Counted from the first letter of the stretch, positions 1 through 8,190 are shown. The stretch: 15,089 bases of DNA from Actinomycetota bacterium (GCA_013812465.1 JACCTK010000105.1:1-15089), one strand, 5' to 3'. Program-made: numbers and translations. The notes: generated by a model not told the origin, from the letters alone.

Positions 1-300
1 ATTGAATGGCGGTGCCGCTCGAGGGCCGGTGGCAATCAGGTGCCACCTCCTCCCGTAGAGCAGCCGGTGATGAACCGAAAGGGTCGGCGCGAGGCGCCTT
101 CGCGTCCACGTCCGTGCGTACCCCGCACGCGACGCATCGACGCATGTCATCAGGGGAAACACCTGCTCGCGACAGGGAATGCGACGTCCCTCCTCCCGCA
201 CGTAACCTACGCACGTGACCGGGTAGAGATCCCCGCCGCGGACGTGCAGCAGGTCTCGGCTGCTAGCTTGGCGCTATCGTCGTGCTAGCGTAACTGGGCA
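1..300. other. Non-coding or unrecognised stretch
   Basis: No convincing gene is visible. Open frames here translate to Arg/Pro-rich sequence typical of random high-GC frames. The only structure I see is a short hairpin at 28-47: arms GGTGGCA and TGCCACC, 7 bp perfect, 6-base loop, no T-tract. It could end a gene lying to the left of the window. The sequence just before 301 should hold the promoter of the decayed gene that follows, but I see no clear -35/-10 pair. Confidence 0.4.
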
Positions 301-817
301 GTGAGCGAGGTCCTCTACGGTTGCGTGTCCCCCGGCGCTCAAGCAGGCGCTCACGACCTGCGCCAAAGAACGGGGGTTGAGCCTCAACGCCACCCTCGTC
401 GAGCTCTGCGAGCGCGGCCTGGCGGTGAGTGCGAAGGAAGCCGCGGGGGAGTAGCTGGAAGCTGCGCTCTCCGCTTCTGCTTCCGAGCTCGAGGAGATGC
501 GAGCGCGACTTGCAGCGGCCGAGGGTCGGCTGCTGGCGGCCGCAGCGCAGGAGGAGCGGACGAAGGGGACGCTGCGAGCGCTCGCAGAACGGGCTCGACA
601 CGAACTTGGTCGGTGCCCCGCTTGCCGGAAGCCCGTTCGTGGCTCCGACTACCTCGTAAGCGGGCGCTGCCCGCACTGCGCCAAGGCGCTCACCGCCTTG
701 CTGGCGCCCCGGGTGCAAGTCGGTGCACCCGAGCGGGACGAGTACCTGGCGCTCCTGGGCGCGCTCGGCGGCCTCGTCGGGCTGGCCGGGGCCAGCGCGC
801 TCGACGCTTCAGGCTGA
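301..817 (+). pseudogene. Decayed DNA-binding-like/coiled-coil/zinc-ribbon protein gene
   Basis: The coding thread begins at GTG 301 (VSEVLYG). It shifts frame at about 327-334, where dropping one base from GTGTCCCCCGG restores VPPALKQALTTCAKERG, and continues as GLSLNATLVELCERGLA. It meets an in-frame TAG at 452-454, then resumes at once in the same frame as an Ala/Glu-rich coiled coil (LEAALSASASELEEMRARL). A Cys4 zinc ribbon follows (CPAC at 614-625, CPHC at 668-679), then a hydrophobic tail and a stop at 815-817. The N-terminal part has the look of a small ribbon-helix-helix or similar DNA-binding domain (PALK...SLNATLVELCERG). The intact gene would encode about 170 residues. Two independent lesions in one continuous protein indicate a pseudogene; sequencing error is the alternative. 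The family is not recognised by name. Confidence 0.65.
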
Positions 818-1193
818 ACGGGCCGCGGGTTGTCGCGATCTGGCGGAACCGCGACATTGGGCCGCGCCAAGGATACGGACGAAGCGCAGCACCCATGGGC
901 GCAGGGCTCAGGCCTCGCGGAAGTGCAACACCGCCGCCGGGACGGTGGCCGTCGGGCGCGGCGCCCCGGTGCCCTTGCGCGTGAAGCCACGGTCACGGCG
1001 AGGCCGCGCAGGGAAACTGACGCCTCCTGACGCCGCGCAAAGAGCGCTTGGTACTGGTAACCATGCGCTATTGCGGTACGCGTCTGACGCCGTGACGCCA
1101 CTGACACCATGGCGTCAGTGAGAGTCCGCGGAGCGAGTTGCCCTTATCCGCCGAGCCGGCGACGACTGCGCGAGCCGCGAGAATGGTCGGCGG
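818..1193. promoter_or_regulatory. Intergenic control region with TGACGCC repeat cluster
   Basis: No gene is supported in this 376-base gap. It carries the heptamer TGACGCC four times in direct orientation (1018-1024, 1028-1034, 1085-1091, 1093-1099) and once inverted as GGCGTCA (1111-1117). The last direct copy and the inverted copy form a 7-bp hairpin. A second hairpin, CACTGAC with GTCAGTG around 1100-1120, would compete with it. The cluster ends about 75 bases before the first start of the five-gene operon, a sensible place for an operator array. No TATAAT-like -10 box is obvious. That it acts as an operator is inference. Confidence 0.45.
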
Positions 1194-3050
1194 ATGGGTA
1201 GACGGGTACTCGATGAGATTGCGCAACTGCCGGCGAGCCTGGAGGCGGTGAGCCGACTCGACGTGAAGCAGCTGGAGGACTTAACAAATCGTGCAGCGGG
1301 TCGGCCTGCCGTGTTCGTCGGATCGGGAGGCGCCGTCGCTGCTGCTCGTCTCGCAGCCGACCTTTACAGCTGCTCCGGCGGCGTCGGCTATGTCCAGACG
1401 CCTCTGGAACTCTTCGCTCGCGCGGCGCCGACAGAACAGGCCGGCTTCCTCTTCACGGCCAGTGGCCGTCATCCTGACGCCACCGCATCGATTCGCCGGC
1501 TCGCGGCCGAATGTAACCCCCGCGCAGTTATCACAACGAACCCCGCTGGACAGCTGAAGCCACTCTGTGAGCGTCTCGGCGTCGATGTGGTCGACCTGGG
1601 AAACCCGGCTGGCAAGGACGGATTTCTCGCAACGAACAGCCTGATCATCATGGCGGTCGCGGTAACGCGCGCGCTGACAGGCGAAGAAGCGCCGGCGCGC
1701 TTCCCCTCGCTGCTAGGCCATCATCGGGTGCCGTTCCCGCTCGAGGAGGTGCTTGTACTCTTCCCGCCGGGGCTTGCTGCGGTCGCGACCGACATCGAGG
1801 CGCGACTGACCGAGACGGGACTCGCGGCCGTTCAGATCGTCGATTACCGCAACTTCGCGCATGGGCGTCATCACGGGCTTGCGCGACGGGCCGCATCGAC
1901 GACAGTGTTCGCGCTACTCGACGATCCTTACTGCCAGTTGGCCGAGCGGACGCTTGAGCTGCTACCAAGAGAGCTTCAGCAGGTGCGGCTGAAGTCGAGT
2001 CTGTCGCCGCCCTGGGATGCGGTTGACCTGCTGCTCGCTTCCATCCGGATTACGGCGACCGCCGGCACGGCGGCAGGCATCGACCCCGGGCGCCCGCAAG
2101 TACCGGCCTTCGGCCGACGTTTGTACCGGCTCAGCGCTGGTTTCAGCGGCGGTGCTGGTCGCGCTGTCCAATCGCGTCCGCCAATCCGCCTGAAGTTGCG
2201 CGAGCTCGGCGCGCGTCCTCGCCGAAGCGTCGTGAGCAGCAATTACGAGGCGGCCTACGACGACTGGTTGGGGACGCTTATGCGGACGCCGGTAGCTGCG
2301 GTGACGCTTGACTACGACGGCACGGTTGTCAGCACAGAGGGTCGGTACCAACTGCCGGCCGACAATGTTCGGAGAGAACTGAACCGGCTGCTCGACGGCA
2401 GCGCCGTGATCGGATTCGCAAGCGGCCGTGGCGACTCGCTGTATCAGGATCTGCGCCGGTGGGTGCCGAAACGGCGATGGCCGCAGGTGCATCTCGGTCT
2501 TTACAATGGCGCCGTCCTCGTGAGGCTCGATGAGGAGCTCTCCGAGCGGGATGGTCGCGAAAACCCCTTTTCCGACGCCGAGAAGCGTCTCGCATCATTG
2601 CCGATGTTCGGCGAGCTGAGCGTCTTCGATCGGCATTACCAGCTGCAAATCACCCCGAAGGATCCTTCCGCTGTCTCGATTTCGGGACTCGCTGGCATCG
2701 TGACGGCTGTGCTGCGGCGGCCGCCGCCATTGCCGCTCGAAGTCGTGATGTCGGCTCACTCGCTCGACGTCCTGCCGGCGGCATCGACGAAAGTCACGCT
2801 TCTCGAACGTGTCGTTGAGGTCGCCGGCGGCGAAGCGCTCGCGATCGGCGACCAAGGCCAGCTGGGAGGGAACGACTTCGCGTTGCTCGCCGCTCAGGAG
2901 CTGACGCTGAGTGTTGATCGTTGTTCTCCCGACCCGACGCGTTGCTGGCGGCTCGTCGTGCCTCTGTCCGGGCCGAACGCTCTCTGCCGATATCTCGCCG
3001 CACTTGAGCCGGCATCCAACGGGTTGCGGTTCCGCTGGAGAGCTTCGTGA
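1194..3050 (+). CDS. SIS domain-HAD phosphatase fusion protein
   Basis: This 618-residue protein joins two sugar-phosphate enzyme folds. Residues about 1-310 look like a SIS (sugar isomerase/sugar-phosphate-binding) region: AVFVGSGGAVAAARLAADL at 39-57, the FTASGRHPD loop at 87-95 and a second half containing DYRNFAHGRHHG (217-228). Residues about 365-605 form a HAD-superfamily phosphatase of the Cof/sucrose-phosphatase style, with all motifs in place: DYDGT nucleophile (373-377), S410 in GFASGRG, K533 and GDQGQLGGND (552-561). SIS folds bind or isomerise phosphosugars and HAD folds remove phosphate, so a role on a phosphorylated sugar or sugar-nucleotide is likely; the substrate is unknown. 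Start ATG 1194 has only a weak GGCGG in front. The stop overlaps the next GTG start by four bases, so it is the first gene of the operon. Confidence 0.85.
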   Translation: MGRRVLDEIAQLPASLEAVSRLDVKQLEDLTNRAAGRPAVFVGSGGAVAAARLAADLYSCSGGVGYVQTPLELFARAAPTEQAGFLFTASGRHPDATASIRRLAAECNPRAVITTNPAGQLKPLCERLGVDVVDLGNPAGKDGFLATNSLIIMAVAVTRALTGEEAPARFPSLLGHHRVPFPLEEVLVLFPPGLAAVATDIEARLTETGLAAVQIVDYRNFAHGRHHGLARRAASTTVFALLDDPYCQLAERTLELLPRELQQVRLKSSLSPPWDAVDLLLASIRITATAGTAAGIDPGRPQVPAFGRRLYRLSAGFSGGAGRAVQSRPPIRLKLRELGARPRRSVVSSNYEAAYDDWLGTLMRTPVAAVTLDYDGTVVSTEGRYQLPADNVRRELNRLLDGSAVIGFASGRGDSLYQDLRRWVPKRRWPQVHLGLYNGAVLVRLDEELSERDGRENPFSDAEKRLASLPMFGELSVFDRHYQLQITPKDPSAVSISGLAGIVTAVLRRPPPLPLEVVMSAHSLDVLPAASTKVTLLERVVEVAGGEALAIGDQGQLGGNDFALLAAQELTLSVDRCSPDPTRCWRLVVPLSGPNALCRYLAALEPASNGLRFRWRAS

Positions 3051-4132
3051 AGGACGAACTGGCAGAGCGAACGCTCGCCAAGGAGATGGGTTGGACCGAG
3101 GCAGACACCGAAAAGCTGCGGGCAACCGTCGGCGACCTGCAGGCGCTCGCGCGGCTGAAGTACGACGACTACGCCATGTTCCGGCCGGGGGTTAAGTTCC
3201 TTGAATCGCTCGTCGGCTGGCTCGACCAGTTCGAGCCTTCGGAACGCCCGGCCGCTCTCAAGTTCGTGCTCGAAGCGCTCGTCTTCTTGTCGTTCGCCGA
3301 GGTCGATCACCTCATCGGCGCGGTTTACCCGGACTTCATCCGCCAGTCGCTGCTCGACCGCGTTTCGCGGGCGAGCGGATGCCACCGCTATCGCGTCGCG
3401 CGGCTCGCTGCCGACCCGCTCTTCCGCGACCTTCAACGGCGCACGCTGGTTCTGGGTTTGAGCGACGGCGCACGGCTTGATCAGTTGCGACGCGCGTCGC
3501 CGAGGCTCTCGACGGAGCAGTTCCACCCGACATATTGGGTCGAGAAGCTAGCGATGGAAAACCGCCGCGAAGCACTCGCCGGCGCGCTCAAGCAGTTCGA
3601 TTCGTCGGCGCCCGACACCTTCGCGCAGATCGTGCTGGTCGATGACTTCAGCGGCAGCGGTTTCAGCATGCTGCGGCCAGATGGTGATGGGTCGTACCAG
3701 GGGAAACTCTGGAAAATCCGGACGCTGTTGAGCGAGCAGTCGCAGCACTTCTCCGAGGACGTCGAGGTGCTGATCGTTCTCTACATTGCGACCGCGCAAG
3801 CATGCGACCACCTCGACAGGATGATGAGGGAAGCGAAGCTCGAGTGGGATTTGCGGGTGGTGATGCCCTTGCCCGACGGTATCCGCGTTAGCGGCAGCTG
3901 GCCGTCTGTGGTCGAGCTCTGCCGGAAGTACTACGACCCACTTCTCGACGATCGGCACAAGGGCAGCGTCCCGATCGGCTTCGAGAACTGCGAGCTGCCG
4001 ATCGTTTTGCATCACAACACGCCGAACAACTCAATCTGTCTGCTGTGGGGCGACACGGTCGGGCGCGAGCTCGCCCTGCCGTTGCGCGCGCTGTTTCCGC
4101 GGTACGAGCGCCATCACGAGGAGCGGCCGTGA
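3047..4132 (+). CDS. PRTase-CE-like phosphoribosyltransferase-fold protein
   Basis: This 361-residue protein has a strong PRPP-binding-type loop, IVLVDDFSGSG (195-205): a hydrophobic strand, two acidic residues, then a small-residue turn, as in type I phosphoribosyltransferases. The N-terminal 130 residues are helical, the LGLSDGARLDQLRR segment lies at 136-149, and a C-terminal block contains PIVLHHNTPNNSICLLWG (318-335). As I recall, an NTPNN...LW ending is typical of PRTase-like proteins found in predicted conflict operons (PRTase-CE); I could not search this. Such proteins may use PRPP or may only bind nucleotides. Start GTG 3047 overlaps the upstream stop (GTGA), and its own stop overlaps the next start in the same way, so expression is translationally coupled. 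No signal peptide or membrane segment is seen, so it should be cytoplasmic. Confidence 0.78.
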   Translation: MKDELAERTLAKEMGWTEADTEKLRATVGDLQALARLKYDDYAMFRPGVKFLESLVGWLDQFEPSERPAALKFVLEALVFLSFAEVDHLIGAVYPDFIRQSLLDRVSRASGCHRYRVARLAADPLFRDLQRRTLVLGLSDGARLDQLRRASPRLSTEQFHPTYWVEKLAMENRREALAGALKQFDSSAPDTFAQIVLVDDFSGSGFSMLRPDGDGSYQGKLWKIRTLLSEQSQHFSEDVEVLIVLYIATAQACDHLDRMMREAKLEWDLRVVMPLPDGIRVSGSWPSVVELCRKYYDPLLDDRHKGSVPIGFENCELPIVLHHNTPNNSICLLWGDTVGRELALPLRALFPRYERHHEERP

Positions 4133-6108
4133 GGTCGTACCGCAACCCATTCCGCACGCGGACACTCGAGCAGCAGACCCAGTCCGGGATCGATGAGTTC
4201 CTGAAGATCTTCAGCCCTGGCGTCCTCGATCTGCTCCCCGAGAGCATCTGGGACCGGCCGCTGTTCATCCTCAGCGCCCCCGGCTTCGGAAAGACCTCGC
4301 TGATGAACGCCTTCGACACTGCTGTCACGCGCACTGTCGCCGCACGCCGCACGCGCTACACGAAGATCGCCGAGTTTCTGGAAGCACACGGCGCGCTCAC
4401 CCAAGCGGGACCGAGCGTCATTGGGTTTCGTGTCCCCCTGAGTCGTGAGTTCAAATCGCTGCTCGATCTAAGAGCGCCCGACGCAGTCTCGCTGCGGCTG
4501 TTCAACCGACTCCTCGACGCGCGCATCTGCACCGCTTACATCGCGGCTCTCCTCGCACACCAAGGCGCTTCGTTTCCCGATGACGCCGACGCGGTTCGGC
4601 TGACGCCGATTCCTGGCGGCGAGGATGCCCTCGAGCGCGTCGGTGGTCCCTCCGGCTCCTCAGTCCTCGCGGCTGCCGATGCGGCCACACGTGATATTCG
4701 CGACCTGGTCGACGCGCTCGTGCCGCCGGCGTATGAGAACATGGTCGGGCACGCCAGGCTGTATTCGCTCGACGTCCTCGGTTCGGCCACCGCCACCGTG
4801 AACGGCGTCACCGTCGAGGCACGGCCGCTCGTGATGTTCGACGACGGCCACGACCTCGCCGCTTCGCAGCGGACGCATCTGCTGAGCACGTTACGCGACC
4901 GCGAGTTGAAGCACCCGCGCTGGTACGCGGAGCGATACACCGCGCTCGATCCCGTCGACGTCTTCAGCGACGACGAAGCCGCCGGACGGACCGTCGAGCG
5001 GGTTCGGCTTGAGCAGGCAACGCGCGATGGAATCGCCGAGGGCGGATCGGGCGGAAACCGTTCCCGCCGCTTCGAGAACCTCCTGCTCGACGTCGCCGAC
5101 CGCCGCGCGGTCGATCCACTGCGGCTGTACGACAACGAGTTGCGCACGTTTACGCAGCTCGTTGACGCCGAAGGCGTTGCCTTCCCTGATCCCGCCGACC
5201 GCGCGGCGACGGAAACGGCCCGGATACGCGCCGAGGCACTCGCCGCCGGCAACGAGCGATACCGCCATTGGCTTGTGCTTGCCGAGGAACGCGCTGAGGA
5301 GGAGGGGGCGGTTCCCTGGCGGGAACTCGAGATCCTGCTGGAGCGCGACAAGTCGCGCACGCAGGGCGAGCTATTTGAACAGACGGTCACCAAGGAGGAC
5401 TGGGAGGCGCGAAGCGGCTCGTCGATTCGCGAGGCTGCGCGACTGTTCCTCGCCCATGAGCTCAACCTTCCGTACTACTTCGGAGCGCGGACAATCGCGC
5501 GGCTGGGCTCGAGCAACATCGACCAGTTCGTACAGCTCGGCGGCGACTTGTTTGAGGAAATGCTGACTCTGATCACTCTCAACCGCTCGCCGGAGCTTGA
5601 CCCGGTGCGCCAGCATCGCTTGATCGTCGCAGCTAGCGAGCGCCTCTGGAAATCGATCCCGATTCACCTCGAGCGAGGCCGCGACATCCAACGGCTCCTG
5701 TTTGCGATCGCCCGCATGGCGCACCGAGAGACGTACCGCCCAACGGCACCCTACCCACCCGGACCGAACGCCACCGCCATCAGCATGGAAGACCGAGAGC
5801 GGCTCCGGATACCGGATCGGCGACAGCGTCTCGCCGGCGGCGAGGCGTTCCTGCCGGTGCTGGCCGGAGCGATTGCCAACAACCTGCTTTACGCGGAGAT
5901 CGACCGGGCGGTCAAGGGCGGCCGCTGGATGGTCCTCTACCTCAACCGCCTGCTCTTACCGCGGTTCAAGCTTTCGCTCGGCCACGGCAATTTCCGGGAA
6001 AGGCCGCTCGAGGTCGTGATGAGCTGGGCTGTCGGCGAGGATGACCTTGTCCCGGTCCCGAACCTTCAGCTGCCGCTCCCACTCTCGCTCGAGGAGCTGC
6101 AAGCGTGA
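4129..6108 (+). CDS. ORC/CDC6-like P-loop ATPase of the operon
   Basis: This 659-residue protein begins at GTG 4129, overlapping the previous stop by four bases; longer in-frame starts would run back into the PRTase gene and are unlikely. It opens with SYRNPFRTRTLEQQ and has a Walker A loop SAPGFGKTS (49-57) that starts with Ser where the classic G-x4-GK[ST] has Gly. A Walker B strand PLVMFDDGHDL lies at 233-243. This layout (NPF opening, P-loop near residue 50, Walker B with DDGHDL and a long helical C-terminus) resembles the ORC-CDC6-like AAA+ ATPases paired with PRTase-CE proteins in predicted conflict systems. That link is from memory. It probably acts as the NTP-driven sensor or switch controlling the neighbouring enzymes. 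A generic STAND or AAA ATPase is the alternative. Confidence 0.75.
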   Translation: MRSYRNPFRTRTLEQQTQSGIDEFLKIFSPGVLDLLPESIWDRPLFILSAPGFGKTSLMNAFDTAVTRTVAARRTRYTKIAEFLEAHGALTQAGPSVIGFRVPLSREFKSLLDLRAPDAVSLRLFNRLLDARICTAYIAALLAHQGASFPDDADAVRLTPIPGGEDALERVGGPSGSSVLAAADAATRDIRDLVDALVPPAYENMVGHARLYSLDVLGSATATVNGVTVEARPLVMFDDGHDLAASQRTHLLSTLRDRELKHPRWYAERYTALDPVDVFSDDEAAGRTVERVRLEQATRDGIAEGGSGGNRSRRFENLLLDVADRRAVDPLRLYDNELRTFTQLVDAEGVAFPDPADRAATETARIRAEALAAGNERYRHWLVLAEERAEEEGAVPWRELEILLERDKSRTQGELFEQTVTKEDWEARSGSSIREAARLFLAHELNLPYYFGARTIARLGSSNIDQFVQLGGDLFEEMLTLITLNRSPELDPVRQHRLIVAASERLWKSIPIHLERGRDIQRLLFAIARMAHRETYRPTAPYPPGPNATAISMEDRERLRIPDRRQRLAGGEAFLPVLAGAIANNLLYAEIDRAVKGGRWMVLYLNRLLLPRFKLSLGHGNFRERPLEVVMSWAVGEDDLVPVPNLQLPLPLSLEELQA

Positions 6109-7178
6109 CGCGCTGGAGCGACGACTACGTGCTCGTGCAGGACGATGCCGTCGATGCTCTCTGGCGGGAACGCGGAGGGCTCGAGCTCGTCCGCCTCTAC
6201 ATCCTCGGCGACGGGTTCGACCCGCGGGTACCAACCGCGCTGGAGCACTACCTCGACGTGTCACCGCCCGGCACGACGTTGATGCGCTTTGGGCTGCGCC
6301 CGTCGCCCCTGCCGACCGACGAATCCGAGTCAGTGGCTAAGAACCGGGCATTCGTTGCGCAGGCCGCCGCCGCCGCGGGTGCCGTGATCGAGGAGGTCGC
6401 GTACCCCGCAGTCGAGGATGCCAAGTCGGCGGGTCGCGTCGCGATGCGCGAACTGTTCCGACAGCGACGCTTTGAGGGCGTGGACGAGATCGTGGTCGAC
6501 GTCTCCGGCCTCCCGCTCGATGTCTACTTCGCGATCGTCCGGGATCTGCTCCGCGGCCGCGCCGATGGCCATTGGAGCGGCGACCTGTTCGTAGTTGCCT
6601 GTGAAAACCCGCAGCTCGATGCGGCGATCGTGCACGAGGGGAGCGAGGATGTCGCGTTCCTGCACGGCTTTGCGGCGCCCACGCACGCCGAGGCGGGACC
6701 ACGAGTGTGGATCCCGCTGCTCGGCGAGGGCCGCGCCGATGAGATTCGCGGCGTCTTCGAGGAGGTCGCTCCGATGGAGATCTGCCCCGTCTTGCCCTCG
6801 CCCAGCTCAAACCCGCGCCGCAGCGATGACATGATCTTGGAGCTTCGCGAGCTGTTGTTCGAGGAGTTGCGAGTCGACGAGCGGAACTTCATCTACGCGA
6901 GCGAGTGGAACCCGTTCGACCTCTTCCGGAGCCTCCAGCAGCTGCACGGGCGTTACGCGTCATCGCTAAAACCGCTTGGACCGGTCGCATTCACGATCTC
7001 CGCGCACTCGTCAAAACTGCTTTCGCTCGGCGCTCTGCTGGCGGCATACGAGCACGGCTTCGGTGTCGTGCACGCGACTCCCACCGGCTACTACCTTCGG
7101 CAAGGCACAGACATCGCCGCGCTCCGTACGGGCGACCGCATACTGTGTGCTTGGGTCGATGGCACACCTTACGAATGA
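6105..7178 (+). CDS. Unrecognised alpha/beta protein of the operon
   Basis: This 357-residue cytoplasmic protein does not match any family I can name. It begins at GTG 6105, overlapping the ATPase stop (GTGA). What can be seen is alternating strands and helices. An N-terminal strand ends in RLYILGDGFDPR (30-41). A second strand-turn is DEIVVDVSGLPLDVYFAIVRDLL (about 127-149). A third, FVVACENPQ, lies near 162-170. A C-terminal block VAFTISAHSSKLLSLGALLAAYE is at 294-316, followed by VVHATPTGYYL (321-331). The regular beta-loop-alpha units with acidic and Ser/Gly-rich turns suggest a Rossmann-like ligand-binding or enzymatic domain, perhaps a sensor or effector. CARF/SAVED-like sensing was considered but no diagnostic motif was found. 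Strict coupling to the ATPase gene implies that the two proteins act together. Confidence 0.72.
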   Translation: MTRWSDDYVLVQDDAVDALWRERGGLELVRLYILGDGFDPRVPTALEHYLDVSPPGTTLMRFGLRPSPLPTDESESVAKNRAFVAQAAAAAGAVIEEVAYPAVEDAKSAGRVAMRELFRQRRFEGVDEIVVDVSGLPLDVYFAIVRDLLRGRADGHWSGDLFVVACENPQLDAAIVHEGSEDVAFLHGFAAPTHAEAGPRVWIPLLGEGRADEIRGVFEEVAPMEICPVLPSPSSNPRRSDDMILELRELLFEELRVDERNFIYASEWNPFDLFRSLQQLHGRYASSLKPLGPVAFTISAHSSKLLSLGALLAAYEHGFGVVHATPTGYYLRQGTDIAALRTGDRILCAWVDGTPYE

Positions 7179-8190
7179 CACGCTGACTCGTCGGCCATCC
7201 GTCCTCACGTGCGGGTTCGTCGCGCTCGACACGCTTGTCGGCGATGGCGTGCTCGGCTACACGGTGGGCGGGACAGCCGGGAACGTGGCGGCCGCGCTCG
7301 CGTTCCTCGGTTGGCAATCGACGGTCGCTGCTGTGGTCGGTGGCGACGAGGCAGGCAGTAGGGTTCGGCGCGACCTCGCGCGCGCTGGCGTCGACACGCG
7401 CTATGTCGGGGTAAAGAAGGAGTCGTTGACGCCACAGGTGATTCACGAGGTGCTCGACGATGGCCACCGCTACCACTTCCGTTGCTACGACTGCGGCCGC
7501 CGGCTGGCCAAGAGCTCACCACCGCGGGAAGCGCTTGCAGCCACGATCCTTGAGGAGTGGCCGGATCCCGACGTCTTCTTCTTTGACCGCGCCTCCCGAT
7601 TCAGCATCGCGCTCGCGGAGGCATACTCCGAACGCGAGACGATCGTCGTCTTCGAGCCGGCGACGCGAGGGCGACCTGCGTTGGTCTCGCGTGCATACGC
7701 GTCGGCATCGTTCGTCAAGTGCGCTGAAGACTCGCCAATCGACTTCCGCACGCTCCTGCGCCGACGCGACAAGCGAACGTTGATTGTTACTGGTGGCGCC
7801 AACGGCGTTCGCTTACGGCATGGTCGGCGCGATATCCGGCGGCTGCCGGCACCGCCGGTGCCAGCGGTCGTTGATGCAGCGGGCGCGGGCGATTGGACGA
7901 CCGCCGGATTGCTGTATGCGCTGCTTGCTGCTGACGCGGACGCGCGCTCGTTTTCCCAAACCGAGGTCGAACGCGCGCTTGCCTGGGGTCAGGCCGCGGC
8001 TGCGCTGAACTGCGCGTGGCGCGGTGCGCGCGGCATCGCGAGGTCGCGCGACGCGGCTGATGTCGCCCGCGACGTTAACGCGGTTCTCGCCGGCTCGACG
8101 ACTGCGCAACGCGTGACGCAGCGATTCAGCGCACGTGTCTCAGAGGCTCTCTGCCGCGTCTGCCTCGGACGGCCGCGGCTCGCGCAGTAG
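7159..8190 (+). CDS. PfkB-family carbohydrate/nucleoside kinase
   Basis: This 343-residue protein of the ribokinase/PfkB family probably phosphorylates a sugar or nucleoside with ATP. It has the N-terminal substrate-side signature GGTAGNVAAALAFLG (37-51) and the C-terminal ATP/anion-hole signature VVDAAGAGDWTTAG (237-250), with D245 the expected catalytic base. ATG 7159 was chosen because it gives a normal PfkB N-terminus (VLTCGFVALDTL); the frame is open further upstream inside the preceding gene. The gene overlaps that gene by 20 bases and closes the operon. Two CxxC pairs, C109/C112 and C332/C335, are not part of the usual fold and could bind a metal together. The exact substrate cannot be told from the sequence. 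Confidence 0.88.
   Translation: MAHLTNDTLTRRPSVLTCGFVALDTLVGDGVLGYTVGGTAGNVAAALAFLGWQSTVAAVVGGDEAGSRVRRDLARAGVDTRYVGVKKESLTPQVIHEVLDDGHRYHFRCYDCGRRLAKSSPPREALAATILEEWPDPDVFFFDRASRFSIALAEAYSERETIVVFEPATRGRPALVSRAYASASFVKCAEDSPIDFRTLLRRRDKRTLIVTGGANGVRLRHGRRDIRRLPAPPVPAVVDAAGAGDWTTAGLLYALLAADADARSFSQTEVERALAWGQAAAALNCAWRGARGIARSRDAADVARDVNAVLAGSTTAQRVTQRFSARVSEALCRVCLGRPRLAQ

Noticed and set aside
75..98. Sixth copy of the bipartite motif (GAAAGGG near 78)
   Set aside because: The second box is CGCCTT instead of YGGAMA at the required distance.
40..288. Open frame of 82 codons at the left edge
   Set aside because: Arg/Pro-rich shadow composition, no ribosome site, no family resemblance.
452..454. 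TAG read as pyrrolysine or another programmed recoding site
   Set aside because: A frameshift lies in the same gene and no recoding machinery or structure is visible; decay is simpler.
2894..3526. Long minus-strand frames (up to about 210 codons) opposite the operon genes
   Set aside because: They are antisense shadows of well-supported genes, caused by high GC at third positions.
4045..4128. Upstream extension of the ATPase to a start at 4045
   Set aside because: It would overlap 88 bases of the PRTase gene with Ala/Arg-rich sequence; GTG 4129 gives the same GTGA overlap as the neighbouring genes.
6976..7158. Upstream extension of the PfkB kinase frame
   Set aside because: The added sequence has no relation to the family; the normal N-terminus begins at ATG 7159.
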